Below, one piece after another: positions 7,831 through 14,191 of a stretch of DNA of 18,711 nt. The translations under genes and the position numbers were made by a program. The DNA is taken from positions 1 to 18,711 of the forward strand of contig CATYYP010000003.1 in NCBI GenBank assembly GCA_958415245.1. Reading direction: 5' to 3'. The notes beneath the pieces were generated by a model. It worked only from the letters and a program-made list of their open reading frames with translations. It searched no databases and was not told the origin of the DNA. Source of the stretch: Schaalia odontolytica. GTDB taxonomy: Bacteria > Actinomycetota > Actinomycetes > Actinomycetales > Actinomycetaceae. Position 1 is the first letter of the stretch; every line of letters starts with the position of its first letter.

Positions 7831-9380
7831 TGAAGGTCATGGCTCAGATCGCGATGGTGATGAACCTCGACAAGTGCATCGGCTGCCACACTTGTTCGGT
7901 CACCTGTAAGCAGGTGTGGACGAACCGCGAGGGCACCGAGTACATCTGGTTCAACAACGTCGAAACCCGTCCCGGCGTGGGCTACCCCCGCGGCTGGGAG
8001 GACCAGAAGAAGTGGAAGGGCGGCTGGAAGCGTACCGCCACGGGCCGCCTCGTTCCCCGTCAGGGCGGACGCGTCGCCTCGCTCGCGAAGATCTTCGCGA
8101 ACCCGACGCAGCCGACCATGAAGGACTACTACGAGCCGTGGACGTACGAGTACGACAAGCTGCTCCAGGCGCCCGCGAACTCCCGCGCGATCCCGACGGC
8201 CCGCGCGAAGTCCAAGATCACGGGCGAGCACATCGACAAGCCCGAGTGGGGCCCGAACTGGGACGATGACCTCGGTGGCTCCATGGAGACCCTGGATCAG
8301 GACCCCGTCCTGCACCAGATGAACCTCCAGGTCGCCAAGACCATCGAGGACGCGTACATGTTCTACCTGCCTCGCATCTGCGAGCACTGCCTGAACCCGA
8401 CCTGCGTGTCGGCGTGCCCCTCGGGCGCGATGTACAAGCGCTCCGAGGACGGCATCGTCCTGGTCGACCAGGATCAGTGCCGCGGCTGGCGCATGTGCGT
8501 CTCCGCATGCCCCTACAAGAAGGTCTACTTCAACCACAACACGGGCAAGGCCGAGAAGTGCACGCTGTGCTACCCGCGCCTCGAGGTCGGCCAGCCGACG
8601 ATCTGCTCGGAGACCTGCGTGGGGCGCCTGCGCTACCTGGGCGTGCTGCTCTACGACGCGGACCGCGTCACCTGGGCCGCGTCCCAGGAGGACGAGCGTG
8701 ACCTCTACCGCGCCCAGCGCGAGATCCTGCTCGACCCGAACGACCCGCAGGTGGTCGCCCAGGCTCAGGCCAACGGTGTTCCGCACTCGTGGATCACGGC
8801 TGCCCAGCAGTCCCCGATCTGGAAGCTCATCACCGAGTACGAGGTCGCCCTGCCGCTGCACCCCGAGTTCCGCACCCTGCCGATGGTCTGGTACGTGCCG
8901 CCGCTGTCCCCGGTCGTCGATCAGGTGACCGCGTCCGGCAGCGACGGCGAGGACCACAAGGTCCTGCTGTCCGCCATCTCGCAGATGCGTATCCCGCTGG
9001 AGTACCTGGCCGGCCTGTTCACGGCCGGAGACACGGCTCCCGTGGAGCTGGCGCTGCGTCGTCTCGCTGCGATGCGCTCCTACATGCGCGACGTGTTCGT
9101 TGACAACCCGACGAACGAGGAGATCCCGGCCTCCGTGGGTATGACCCCGGAGAAGGTCAAGGAGATGTACCGACTGCTGTCGATCGCCAAGTACGACGAC
9201 CGCTTCGTCATCCCGACCGCCCACCCCGAGATGCCGCGCGGCATCAAGGAGCTCGAGGGCTGCCCGGTGTCCTACGACGTCGAGGCCTTCCACGGCCTGG
9301 CCCCCGCCACGTCGAACCGCCCGATGGGTGGCTCGTCGCCGGAGGGACGCCAGATGCTCCCCCTTGAGGTCGTTCGATGA
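7830..9380 (+). CDS. narH: Respiratory nitrate reductase beta subunit NarH
   Basis: Electron-transfer subunit with four Fe-S clusters, 516 residues, carrying electrons from NarI haems to NarG. The cysteine groups are 16/19/22/26, 184/187/192/196, 217/223/227 with Trp220, and 244/247/259/263. The Trp at 220 replaces a cysteine and marks the [3Fe-4S] cluster site. This matches the E. coli NarH pattern as known for the family. The ATG overlaps the narG stop by one base and uses AGGAGG at 7814-7819. An internal ATG at 7839 is possible but less well spaced. The stop overlaps the narJ start, indicating translational coupling. Confidence 0.98.
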   Translation: MKVMAQIAMVMNLDKCIGCHTCSVTCKQVWTNREGTEYIWFNNVETRPGVGYPRGWEDQKKWKGGWKRTATGRLVPRQGGRVASLAKIFANPTQPTMKDYYEPWTYEYDKLLQAPANSRAIPTARAKSKITGEHIDKPEWGPNWDDDLGGSMETLDQDPVLHQMNLQVAKTIEDAYMFYLPRICEHCLNPTCVSACPSGAMYKRSEDGIVLVDQDQCRGWRMCVSACPYKKVYFNHNTGKAEKCTLCYPRLEVGQPTICSETCVGRLRYLGVLLYDADRVTWAASQEDERDLYRAQREILLDPNDPQVVAQAQANGVPHSWITAAQQSPIWKLITEYEVALPLHPEFRTLPMVWYVPPLSPVVDQVTASGSDGEDHKVLLSAISQMRIPLEYLAGLFTAGDTAPVELALRRLAAMRSYMRDVFVDNPTNEEIPASVGMTPEKVKEMYRLLSIAKYDDRFVIPTAHPEMPRGIKELEGCPVSYDVEAFHGLAPATSNRPMGGSSPEGRQMLPLEVVR

Positions 9381-10066
9381 GTACTTTCGTCGGCATTCCG
9401 CGTATTCCTACGGCCGCTCCGGAAACGGAGATGGATCCGCAGGACGCGCGCGGTGTGCGCATGGCGGTCTCGGTCCTCCTGGACTACCCGGGGGATGACT
9501 TCGAGACCAAGCTGGACGCGGTCGAGGAGGCTCTGGCGGACCTGCCGGAGCCGGCCTCGGCGTCCCTGGCCACGTTCGTGAGCTACGCTCGCGCCGCTGG
9601 CCTGCGCGCCATGCAGACCACTTACGTGGAGACGTTCGACCAGCGCCGACGCTGCGCGCTCGGCCTGACGTACTACACGCACGGCGACACTCGCGGACGC
9701 GGCCAGGCCATCTTGGCCTTCAAGGAGGTCCTGCGCCGCGCCGGTTTCGAGATGGAACGCGAGGAGCTGCCCGATCACCTGCCGGTGGTCCTGGAGTTCG
9801 CCGCGTTCGATGAAACGGGCACGGCCGAGGGTCTGCTGCGCTCCAACCGCGAGGGCATCGAGGTGATCCGCACGGCTCTGCGCGCTGCGGACTCCCCGTA
9901 CGCACCGCTGCTGGACGCGCTGGTCGCGACGCTGCCCGAGCCGGACGAAAAGACCATTGAGGGCTTCCGTAAGCTCATTAGCCAGGGGCCGCCCACCGAA
10001 CTGGTGGGCGTGGGCGATCTGTCTGCGACGCCCTTCCCGACTTCCGATTCAACGATGGGACGGTAA
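9377..10066 (+). CDS. narJ: Nitrate reductase molybdenum cofactor assembly chaperone NarJ
   Basis: TorD/NarJ-family chaperone, 229 residues, that binds apo-NarG and assists Moco insertion and assembly with NarI. Recognisable family stretches are LLDYPGDDF (about 36-44), YVETFDQRRRCALGLTYYTHGDTR (81-104), and LPDHLPVVLEFAA (133-145). The start ATG overlaps the narH stop in ATGA, with GAGG at 9366-9369. It is soluble and not part of the final enzyme. In-frame Met codons at residues 19 and 31 are alternatives, but the overlap and ribosome site favour the first. Confidence 0.95.
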   Translation: MSTFVGIPRIPTAAPETEMDPQDARGVRMAVSVLLDYPGDDFETKLDAVEEALADLPEPASASLATFVSYARAAGLRAMQTTYVETFDQRRRCALGLTYYTHGDTRGRGQAILAFKEVLRRAGFEMEREELPDHLPVVLEFAAFDETGTAEGLLRSNREGIEVIRTALRAADSPYAPLLDALVATLPEPDEKTIEGFRKLISQGPPTELVGVGDLSATPFPTSDSTMGR

Positions 10067-10071
10067 CGTTC

Positions 10072-10848
10072 ATGGAATCCGCACTTTTGCATGCCGCGTC
10101 GGCATCTGCGACGCAGTCGCTGTCCTTCCTGGACATTGCCCTGTGGGTGGTCCTGCCCTACGTGTCCTTCGCGATCCTCATCGTGGGCCTCGCGTGGCGC
10201 TACAAGACGGACCAGTACGGCTGGACGTCTCGTTCCTCGCAGTGGAATGAGCCGACCATCCTGCGCCTAGCCTCGCCGCTGTTCCACTTCGGCGTCCTCT
10301 TCGTGTTCGCGGGCCACGTCATGGGCCTTGTGATCCCGAAGACGTGGACTGAGGCGGCGGGCGTGCCTCAGCACGTCTACCACCTGATGGCGACGATCCC
10401 CGGCTCGATCGCGGGTCTCATGACGGTCCTCGGCCTCGCGCTGCTGATCTACCGTCGCCTGGTGGTCAAGTCGGTGCGCGTGGCGACGACCCGCATGGAC
10501 ATCGTCACCTACGTGATGCTGGCGATCCCGGTGCTCCTGGGCGGGGCTGCGACCCTGCTCAACCAGGTGCTCGGCGGTCACGAGGGCTACGACTACCGCG
10601 AGACGATCTCCGTGTGGTTCCGCTCGATCTTCACGCTGCAGCCGCAGGCTCACCTGATGGTCGACGTGCCCCTCAGCTTCAAGCTGCACATCATCGCTGG
10701 TCTGCTGCTGTTCTGCATCTGGCCGTTCACCCGCCTCGTGCACGCGGTGAGCGCGCCGGTCGGCTACGTGGCGCGTCCCCCGGTGATCTACCGGTCGCGC
10801 GACGAGCGTCGCACGCACCAGATGACGCGCGGCGGCATGTCGGACTGA
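10072..10848 (+). CDS. narI: Respiratory nitrate reductase gamma subunit NarI (cytochrome b)
   Basis: Integral membrane di-haem b subunit, 258 residues, that oxidises quinol and anchors NarGH. Five hydrophobic helices are visible. Haem ligands appear as His72/His82 (10 apart) and His206/His224 (18 apart). These are the same spacings as E. coli His56/His66 and His187/His205. The protein has a longer N-terminus and a basic C-terminal tail (from about 235) compared with the 225-residue E. coli protein. It starts five bases after narJ with only a weak ribosome site, so coupling to narJ is likely. It is the last nar gene and is followed by a strong terminator. Confidence 0.97.
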   Translation: MESALLHAASASATQSLSFLDIALWVVLPYVSFAILIVGLAWRYKTDQYGWTSRSSQWNEPTILRLASPLFHFGVLFVFAGHVMGLVIPKTWTEAAGVPQHVYHLMATIPGSIAGLMTVLGLALLIYRRLVVKSVRVATTRMDIVTYVMLAIPVLLGGAATLLNQVLGGHEGYDYRETISVWFRSIFTLQPQAHLMVDVPLSFKLHIIAGLLLFCIWPFTRLVHAVSAPVGYVARPPVIYRSRDERRTHQMTRGGMSD

Positions 10849-10910
10849 TCGATGGCCGTGCCCGCCGCGGTCCCTCGTTCCTCGGCGAGGCTGTGGCGTG
10901 GTGATCGGCA

Positions 10911-10947
10911 GACGCGGGGGTGAGCGCAGGCTCGCCCCCGCGTCTTT
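10911..10947 (+). terminator. Rho-independent terminator of the nar operon
   Basis: A 15-bp stem (10911-10925 with 10930-10944; arms begin GACGCGGGGG and end CCCCCGCGTC) has one G-U pair and a GCAG loop. It is followed directly by TTTAT. It lies 62 bp after narI and is the strongest terminator in the window. Confidence 0.9.
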
Positions 10948-11049
10948 ATCGGGGGTTCCCGCGTTCTCACCTGTATGAATAGAGCGATAGACCCCGCGTA
11001 ATGCGACCGACTGTTGGTATTGGCCGTGCGGGTGGCTGTCTCTGATGGG

Positions 11050-11082
11050 TAGAATAAAGCGCGCTTTGTTAGTAACGTAACA
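11050..11082 (+). promoter_or_regulatory. Putative promoter and operator of the regulator-moaD gene
   Basis: TAGAAT (11050-11055) is a good -10 candidate. Immediately downstream are the 12-bp palindrome AAAGCGCGCTTT (11056-11067) and TGTTA-N6-TAACA (11067-11082). Both would overlap or follow the transcription start, a typical place for repressor binding. The second dyad resembles the motif before narK. Autoregulation by the product of the next gene is a reasonable inference but unproven. Confidence 0.4.
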
Positions 11083-11107
11083 GCTTTAATGCCGTATGGA
11101 GATGCCT

Positions 11108-11158
11108 ATGAAGGGTATTTCCGCTGATTATGAGGGAGAGAGGATACGTCATGAGTGA
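11108..11158 (+). CDS. Possible 16-residue leader peptide overlapping the regulator start
   Basis: An ATG at 11108 preceded by GGAG (11098-11101, six-base spacer) opens a 16-codon frame, MKGISADYEGERIRHE. Its stop TGA (11156-11158) overlaps the regulator ATG at 11151. Translation of this frame could couple to or compete with regulator translation. There is no composition or homology evidence that it is real beyond its arrangement, and an ATG at 11102 is also in frame. Confidence 0.25.
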   Translation: MKGISADYEGERIRHE

Positions 11159-12146
11159 TACCTCCCGTGCTCGGCCTCTGGCTGAAACGCTCGCCGCAAT
11201 GGCAGCGTTGACCCCTGCACAGCACGCGCTCTTGGAACGCATCTCGCACCATGCGACGCCCGTGACCGTGGCGGAGTTGGCTCAGGAAGCTGGCTTGCAC
11301 GTCTCGAGCGTGCGCGAGACCCTCGAGGGCCTGTTTGCCCTTGGCCTCGTGGAAAAGCAGCAGCTCCCCTCATCCGGCCGTGGCCGCCCCGCGCTGGGCT
11401 ATTCGACGATGACCCCGGCGGACCCCTCGTTTGCGGCGCAGATGCTGCACCAGCTCACGTCGTCGCTGCTGGCCTGGCTGCGCGTTGACGCGGCCGACCC
11501 GGCGACTTCAGTGCGCGAGATCGGCGCGCGCTGGGCGGACGCCGCCCTCGAGACGATGGCGGTGCCTGATCACAGCCACAATGCGAACCGTCGCCCCGTG
11601 CGCGACACCTTCAACATCGCGTCGCACCTGGGCAAGGTGCGCCTGTTCATGAACGCCATGGGTTTTGGGTCCGTCCCGCACGACACCGATCCGATGGCCG
11701 TCGTGCTGACGGCCTGCCCGTTCACCGAGCCGGGCACCCCCGACGACCTGGCTCTCGAGCTGCGCCGCGGCATCGTCGAGCGCGTGTTCGAGCGGACGGC
11801 GACCGGCTTTGCCACCTGGTCACTGGAGAGCGATCCCGAGGATCCTCTGCGCCTGACCGTCTATATTCGACGGCTCGATGAGGCGAACCCGAAGCCGCTG
11901 TCGACGACCCTTCACTTCTTCGGTGGAGCGGCTGAGGCGGCCGGTGGGTACATGCGAGAACTGCCCTCCGATGAGACCCCCGCGACCCTGGGTGAACTCA
12001 TCGATCAGCTCAGCTCAGAGAGTCCTGAGCTGGAGCGAATCCTCGCTGTGTCGAGCTACCTGGTCAACGAGCGCTCCGCTCGTCCGGACGCTGAGCTCGC
12101 GCCCGGCGCGCGCGTCGACGTGCTGCCCCCGTTTGCTGGCGGGTGA
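11151..12146 (+). CDS. Winged-helix (ArsR/COG2345-like) regulator fused to a MoaD domain
   Basis: A 331-residue protein with three parts. Residues 20-85 form a winged helix, with VTVAELAQEAGLHVSSVRETL as the helix-turn-helix and GRGRPALGY as the wing. Residues about 90-240 resemble the effector region of predicted ArsR-type (SufR-like) regulators. This part includes LTACPF with Cys189, the only cysteine, so an Fe-S cluster of the SufR kind looks impossible. Residues about 250-331 form a MoaD/ThiS beta-grasp domain, from TLHFFGGAAEAAG through LGELIDQL to DVLPPFAGG, with the C-terminal Gly-Gly that MoeB adenylylates. moaE and a moeB-like gene follow, so the tail may serve as the small molybdopterin synthase subunit. 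The ATG at 11151 has GAGAGGA at 11138-11144. An upstream in-frame ATG at 11130 lacks this. Confidence 0.85.
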   Translation: MSDTSRARPLAETLAAMAALTPAQHALLERISHHATPVTVAELAQEAGLHVSSVRETLEGLFALGLVEKQQLPSSGRGRPALGYSTMTPADPSFAAQMLHQLTSSLLAWLRVDAADPATSVREIGARWADAALETMAVPDHSHNANRRPVRDTFNIASHLGKVRLFMNAMGFGSVPHDTDPMAVVLTACPFTEPGTPDDLALELRRGIVERVFERTATGFATWSLESDPEDPLRLTVYIRRLDEANPKPLSTTLHFFGGAAEAAGGYMRELPSDETPATLGELIDQLSSESPELERILAVSSYLVNERSARPDAELAPGARVDVLPPFAGG

Positions 12147-12160
12147 GATCTTTTAGTCAT

Positions 12161-12188
12161 TTGTGCGGGGCGGTCAGGGTTGTAAAAT
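12161..12188 (+). promoter_or_regulatory. Putative moaE promoter
   Basis: TTGTGC (12161-12166) and TAAAAT (12183-12188) are separated by 16 bp, a fair sigma-70-type arrangement. The -10 sits in the loop of an inverted repeat (12170-12200), so a protein binding that dyad would cover the promoter. The strong AT-richness stands out from its surroundings. Confidence 0.45.
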
Positions 12189-12200
12189 AATCCTGGCCGC
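12170..12200 (+). repeat. Inverted repeat between regulator-moaD and moaE
   Basis: GCGGTCAGGGTT (12170-12181) pairs with AATCCTGGCCGC (12189-12200), twelve pairs of which two are G-U, around a GTAAAAT loop. No T-tract follows, so it is not a standard terminator. It may be an operator over the putative -10, or an RNA hairpin in read-through transcripts. Confidence 0.5.
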
Positions 12201-12232
12201 TCCCGCGTAAGATGAGCGGGAAGGCACTCCCG
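12201..12232 (+). promoter_or_regulatory. Two mutually exclusive hairpins in the moaE leader
   Basis: CGGGA (12217-12221) can pair with TCCCG at 12201-12205 (six pairs when extended to TCCCGC/GCGGGA) or with TCCCG at 12228-12232. The two pairings cannot coexist. The second ends five bases before the ribosome site GGAGGA (12238-12243). It may be a simple RNA switch or chance in G/C-rich sequence, and it does not match a riboswitch that I recognise. Confidence 0.3.
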
Positions 12233-12247
12233 TCCCTGGAGGATTCA

Positions 12248-12667
12248 ATGTCAGCTGAGATTGCAACCGGCATCACCGATGAGCCGCTGGATACTGGCGC
12301 GCTGATTGATAGCGCACGTCGGGATACGTGTGGTGCCGTGGCGTCCTTTATTGGGGTGGTGCGTAACCATGACGGCGGAGAGAGTGTGGACGCGATCGAG
12401 TACTCGTCGCACCCCTCGTCGCAGCAGATTCTGCGGGACATCGTGATGGAGTTCAAGGATCGTCCGGGCGTGCACCGTATCGTCGCGTGGCATCGCGTGG
12501 GGCATCTGGAGATCGGCGAGGACGCGATGGTCGTCGCTGTCGCGGCGGAGCATCGCGCGCAGGCGTTCCGCGCGGTCGAGGCCATCGTTGAGGATGTGAA
12601 GGCGAAGCTCCCGATCTGGAAGAAGCAGGAATTGACTGACGGTTCGCACAACTGGTCGGGTCTGTGA
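12248..12667 (+). CDS. moaE: Molybdopterin synthase catalytic subunit MoaE
   Basis: Large subunit of molybdopterin synthase, 139 residues. It transfers sulfur from the thiocarboxylated MoaD C-terminus to cyclic pyranopterin monophosphate. Family stretches seen are GAVASFIGVVRN (31-42 region), WHRVGHLEIGE (about 83-93) and VKAKLPIWKKQE near the C-terminus, which holds the conserved active-site lysines. The ATG at 12248 is preferred over an in-frame one at 12212 because GGAGGA (12238-12243) precedes it. The stop lies one base before the moeB-like gene. Its natural partner in this locus is the MoaD tail of the upstream regulator fusion. Confidence 0.95.
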   Translation: MSAEIATGITDEPLDTGALIDSARRDTCGAVASFIGVVRNHDGGESVDAIEYSSHPSSQQILRDIVMEFKDRPGVHRIVAWHRVGHLEIGEDAMVVAVAAEHRAQAFRAVEAIVEDVKAKLPIWKKQELTDGSHNWSGL

Positions 12668-12668
12668 G

Positions 12669-13493
12669 ATGACGATCGGCGATCCTTATTCCCGTCATGC
12701 GGCCGTCTCGGGGCGTACTGTCGCCCTCCCGCTGATCAATCAGCCCGTCCCGTACGAGGCCGGGGATCCTGCGCTGGAGCGTTTCCGTCGCAATTGGCTG
12801 GTGTCCGGTATTGGCGAGGCCGGTCAGGCGCGCCTGGCAGCCGCACGCGTGCTCGTGGTGGGCGCGGGCGGCCTCGGCTCCCCCGTCCTCCTGTACCTGA
12901 CGGCGGCGGGCATCGGAACGATCGGCATCTGCGATTCCGATGTGGTCGAGGTGTCGAACCTTCAGCGTCAGCTTCTCCATGGCGAGGGCGACGTGGGGGA
13001 TCCGAAGCCGGATTCCGCGGTGCGCCACCTGAGTGGGCTGAACTCGTCGGTGCACTTTGAGCGCTACGGGCACGTGACCCGCGAGTGGCTGGATGAGCAC
13101 GGCCGCGAGTGGGACCTGATCGTGGAGTGCACGGATAACTTCGACGCGAAGTATCTCGTGGCGGACTACTGCGCGGATTCCGGTGTTCCGCTCGTGTGGG
13201 GCACGGTCGTGTCGATGGCGTTCCAGGTGAGTGTCTTCTGGTCTGCGGCGCCGGCCCCCGTACCGTCGTTGACGCTGCGGAGCCTGCACCCGGTTAAGCC
13301 CGCCCCCGGGACGACCCCGGCCTCGCCGAAGGTTGGCGTGCTCGGTCCCGTGGTCGGTCAGGCAGGCACTGCGATGGCAACGGAGGCTATCAAGCTGCTG
13401 GTGGGCTTTGGTGAGCCGCTGATCGGGCGCGTCCTCATGATGGATGCCGCAACACAGCGAGCCGACGTGCTGACCTTCGCCCCGTGGGACTGA
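12669..13493 (+). CDS. moeB: MoeB/ThiF-family adenylyltransferase lacking the usual zinc cysteines
   Basis: E1-like enzyme, 274 residues, expected to adenylylate the C-terminal glycine of MoaD with ATP. Seen are the nucleotide-binding VGAGGLGS (64-71), the acidic CDSD (88-91), NLQRQLLH with Arg100, Lys113, and CTDNF with Asp156. All fit MoeB. The segment that normally reads CYRCLFP...SCAEAGVLG is instead SLTLRSLHP...ASPKVGVLG (about 200-226). None of the protein's three cysteines (88, 154, 168) falls there, so the zinc site of canonical MoeB is absent. No rhodanese domain is fused. It follows moaE by one base without a clear ribosome site, so translation is probably coupled. ThiF function is an alternative, but the neighbours favour Moco. 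Confidence 0.88.
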   Translation: MTIGDPYSRHAAVSGRTVALPLINQPVPYEAGDPALERFRRNWLVSGIGEAGQARLAAARVLVVGAGGLGSPVLLYLTAAGIGTIGICDSDVVEVSNLQRQLLHGEGDVGDPKPDSAVRHLSGLNSSVHFERYGHVTREWLDEHGREWDLIVECTDNFDAKYLVADYCADSGVPLVWGTVVSMAFQVSVFWSAAPAPVPSLTLRSLHPVKPAPGTTPASPKVGVLGPVVGQAGTAMATEAIKLLVGFGEPLIGRVLMMDAATQRADVLTFAPWD

Positions 13494-14116
13494 GCCCCGT
13501 GGCCGCCCCGCGCGCTGACGTCGCTGCGATCGTCGTCGGCGGCGGTGGGGGAGAGCGCCTGGGTGGCGTCTCCAAGCCGGATCTGACGTTGGGTGGCGTG
13601 CGCCTTATCGACCGCGTGTGCGGGGTTTTGATGGAGGCGTGCGGCGCGGGTTGCGTGGCCGTTGTGCCGCCCAGTGTGCGCGTTCCGGATGGTGTTGTGC
13701 GCACCCTCGAGGATCCGCCGAGCGGTGGACCGCTGGCCGGTATTGACGCAGGTTTGCGCGCGCTAAGCGCCGGCGACGATGTCCTCGTCGTCGTTGTTTC
13801 GGTTGATGCTCCCGGCGTGGGTGCTTTCCTGCCCGCCCTCCTCGCACCTGCGTTGAGAGAGGGCGTCGAGGGGCGCATCGTGCGCGGCGGCGATCCGGAG
13901 CCTTTCGATCAGTACCTCATGGGCGTCTATCGTGCGGGCGCGCTTCACCGCGTCATCGACGAGGCCGTGGCCGCCCTCGGGTCCGTCCGCGGCGTGGGGG
14001 TTCGTCGGGTGCTGCGCGCCCTCGATGTTGAGTGGGTGAGTGTGAGCGCCGACGCGTGCCGGGACATCGATACCCCGGAGGATGTGGCCTGGTGGGAGAG
14101 CTTTCTGAGCAACTGA
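13484..14116 (+). CDS. mobA: Molybdenum cofactor guanylyltransferase MobA
   Basis: NTP-transferase-fold enzyme, 210 residues, that joins GMP to Mo-molybdopterin to make the MGD form that NarG needs. The N-terminal nucleotide motif is GGGGGERLGGVSKPDL (19-34), a variant of LAGGxSxRMGxDK. It is followed by DPPSGGPLAGI (77-87), the metal site VDAP (Asp108) and the C-terminal DIDTPED (194-200). The GTG at 13484 overlaps the moeB-like stop by ten bases. An in-frame GTG at 13499 is also possible, and neither has a strong ribosome site. It is last in the regulator-moaD, moaE, moeB, mobA block. No terminator was recognised before the next gene. Confidence 0.88.
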   Translation: MGLSPVAAPRADVAAIVVGGGGGERLGGVSKPDLTLGGVRLIDRVCGVLMEACGAGCVAVVPPSVRVPDGVVRTLEDPPSGGPLAGIDAGLRALSAGDDVLVVVVSVDAPGVGAFLPALLAPALREGVEGRIVRGGDPEPFDQYLMGVYRAGALHRVIDEAVAALGSVRGVGVRRVLRALDVEWVSVSADACRDIDTPEDVAWWESFLSN

Positions 14117-14191
14117 TTTGTGAGTAATGCCTCTGAGGGTATATGTTTAGGTGGTAAGCGTCTAGCGCTCTATCCCACTCAAGGTGTGCTC

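Larger units (their letters stand above)
10849..11150. promoter_or_regulatory. Intergenic region between nar operon and regulator-moaD gene
   Basis: This 302-bp gap holds several separate elements. There is an imperfect hairpin around 10864-10897 (CGCCGCGG...CTGTGGCG arms) and the nar terminator at 10911-10947. It then has a -10-like TAGAAT at 11050-11055, a perfect palindrome AAAGCGCGCTTT at 11056-11067, and a CRP-like dyad at 11067-11082. Last comes a possible 16-codon leader ORF at 11108-11158. No good -35 box lies 16-19 bp before TAGAAT, which would suit an activator-dependent promoter. No larger gene is visible. Confidence 0.6.

Noticed and set aside
7758..9293. A 511-codon open frame antisense to narH
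   Set aside because: Shadow of narH with no domain signature; the cysteine clusters of NarH are perfectly conserved on the plus strand.
11341..12000. SufR-type iron-sulfur regulator assignment for the fusion protein
   Set aside because: Only one cysteine (Cys189) exists in the whole protein, so the several ligands needed for a SufR-like cluster are missing.
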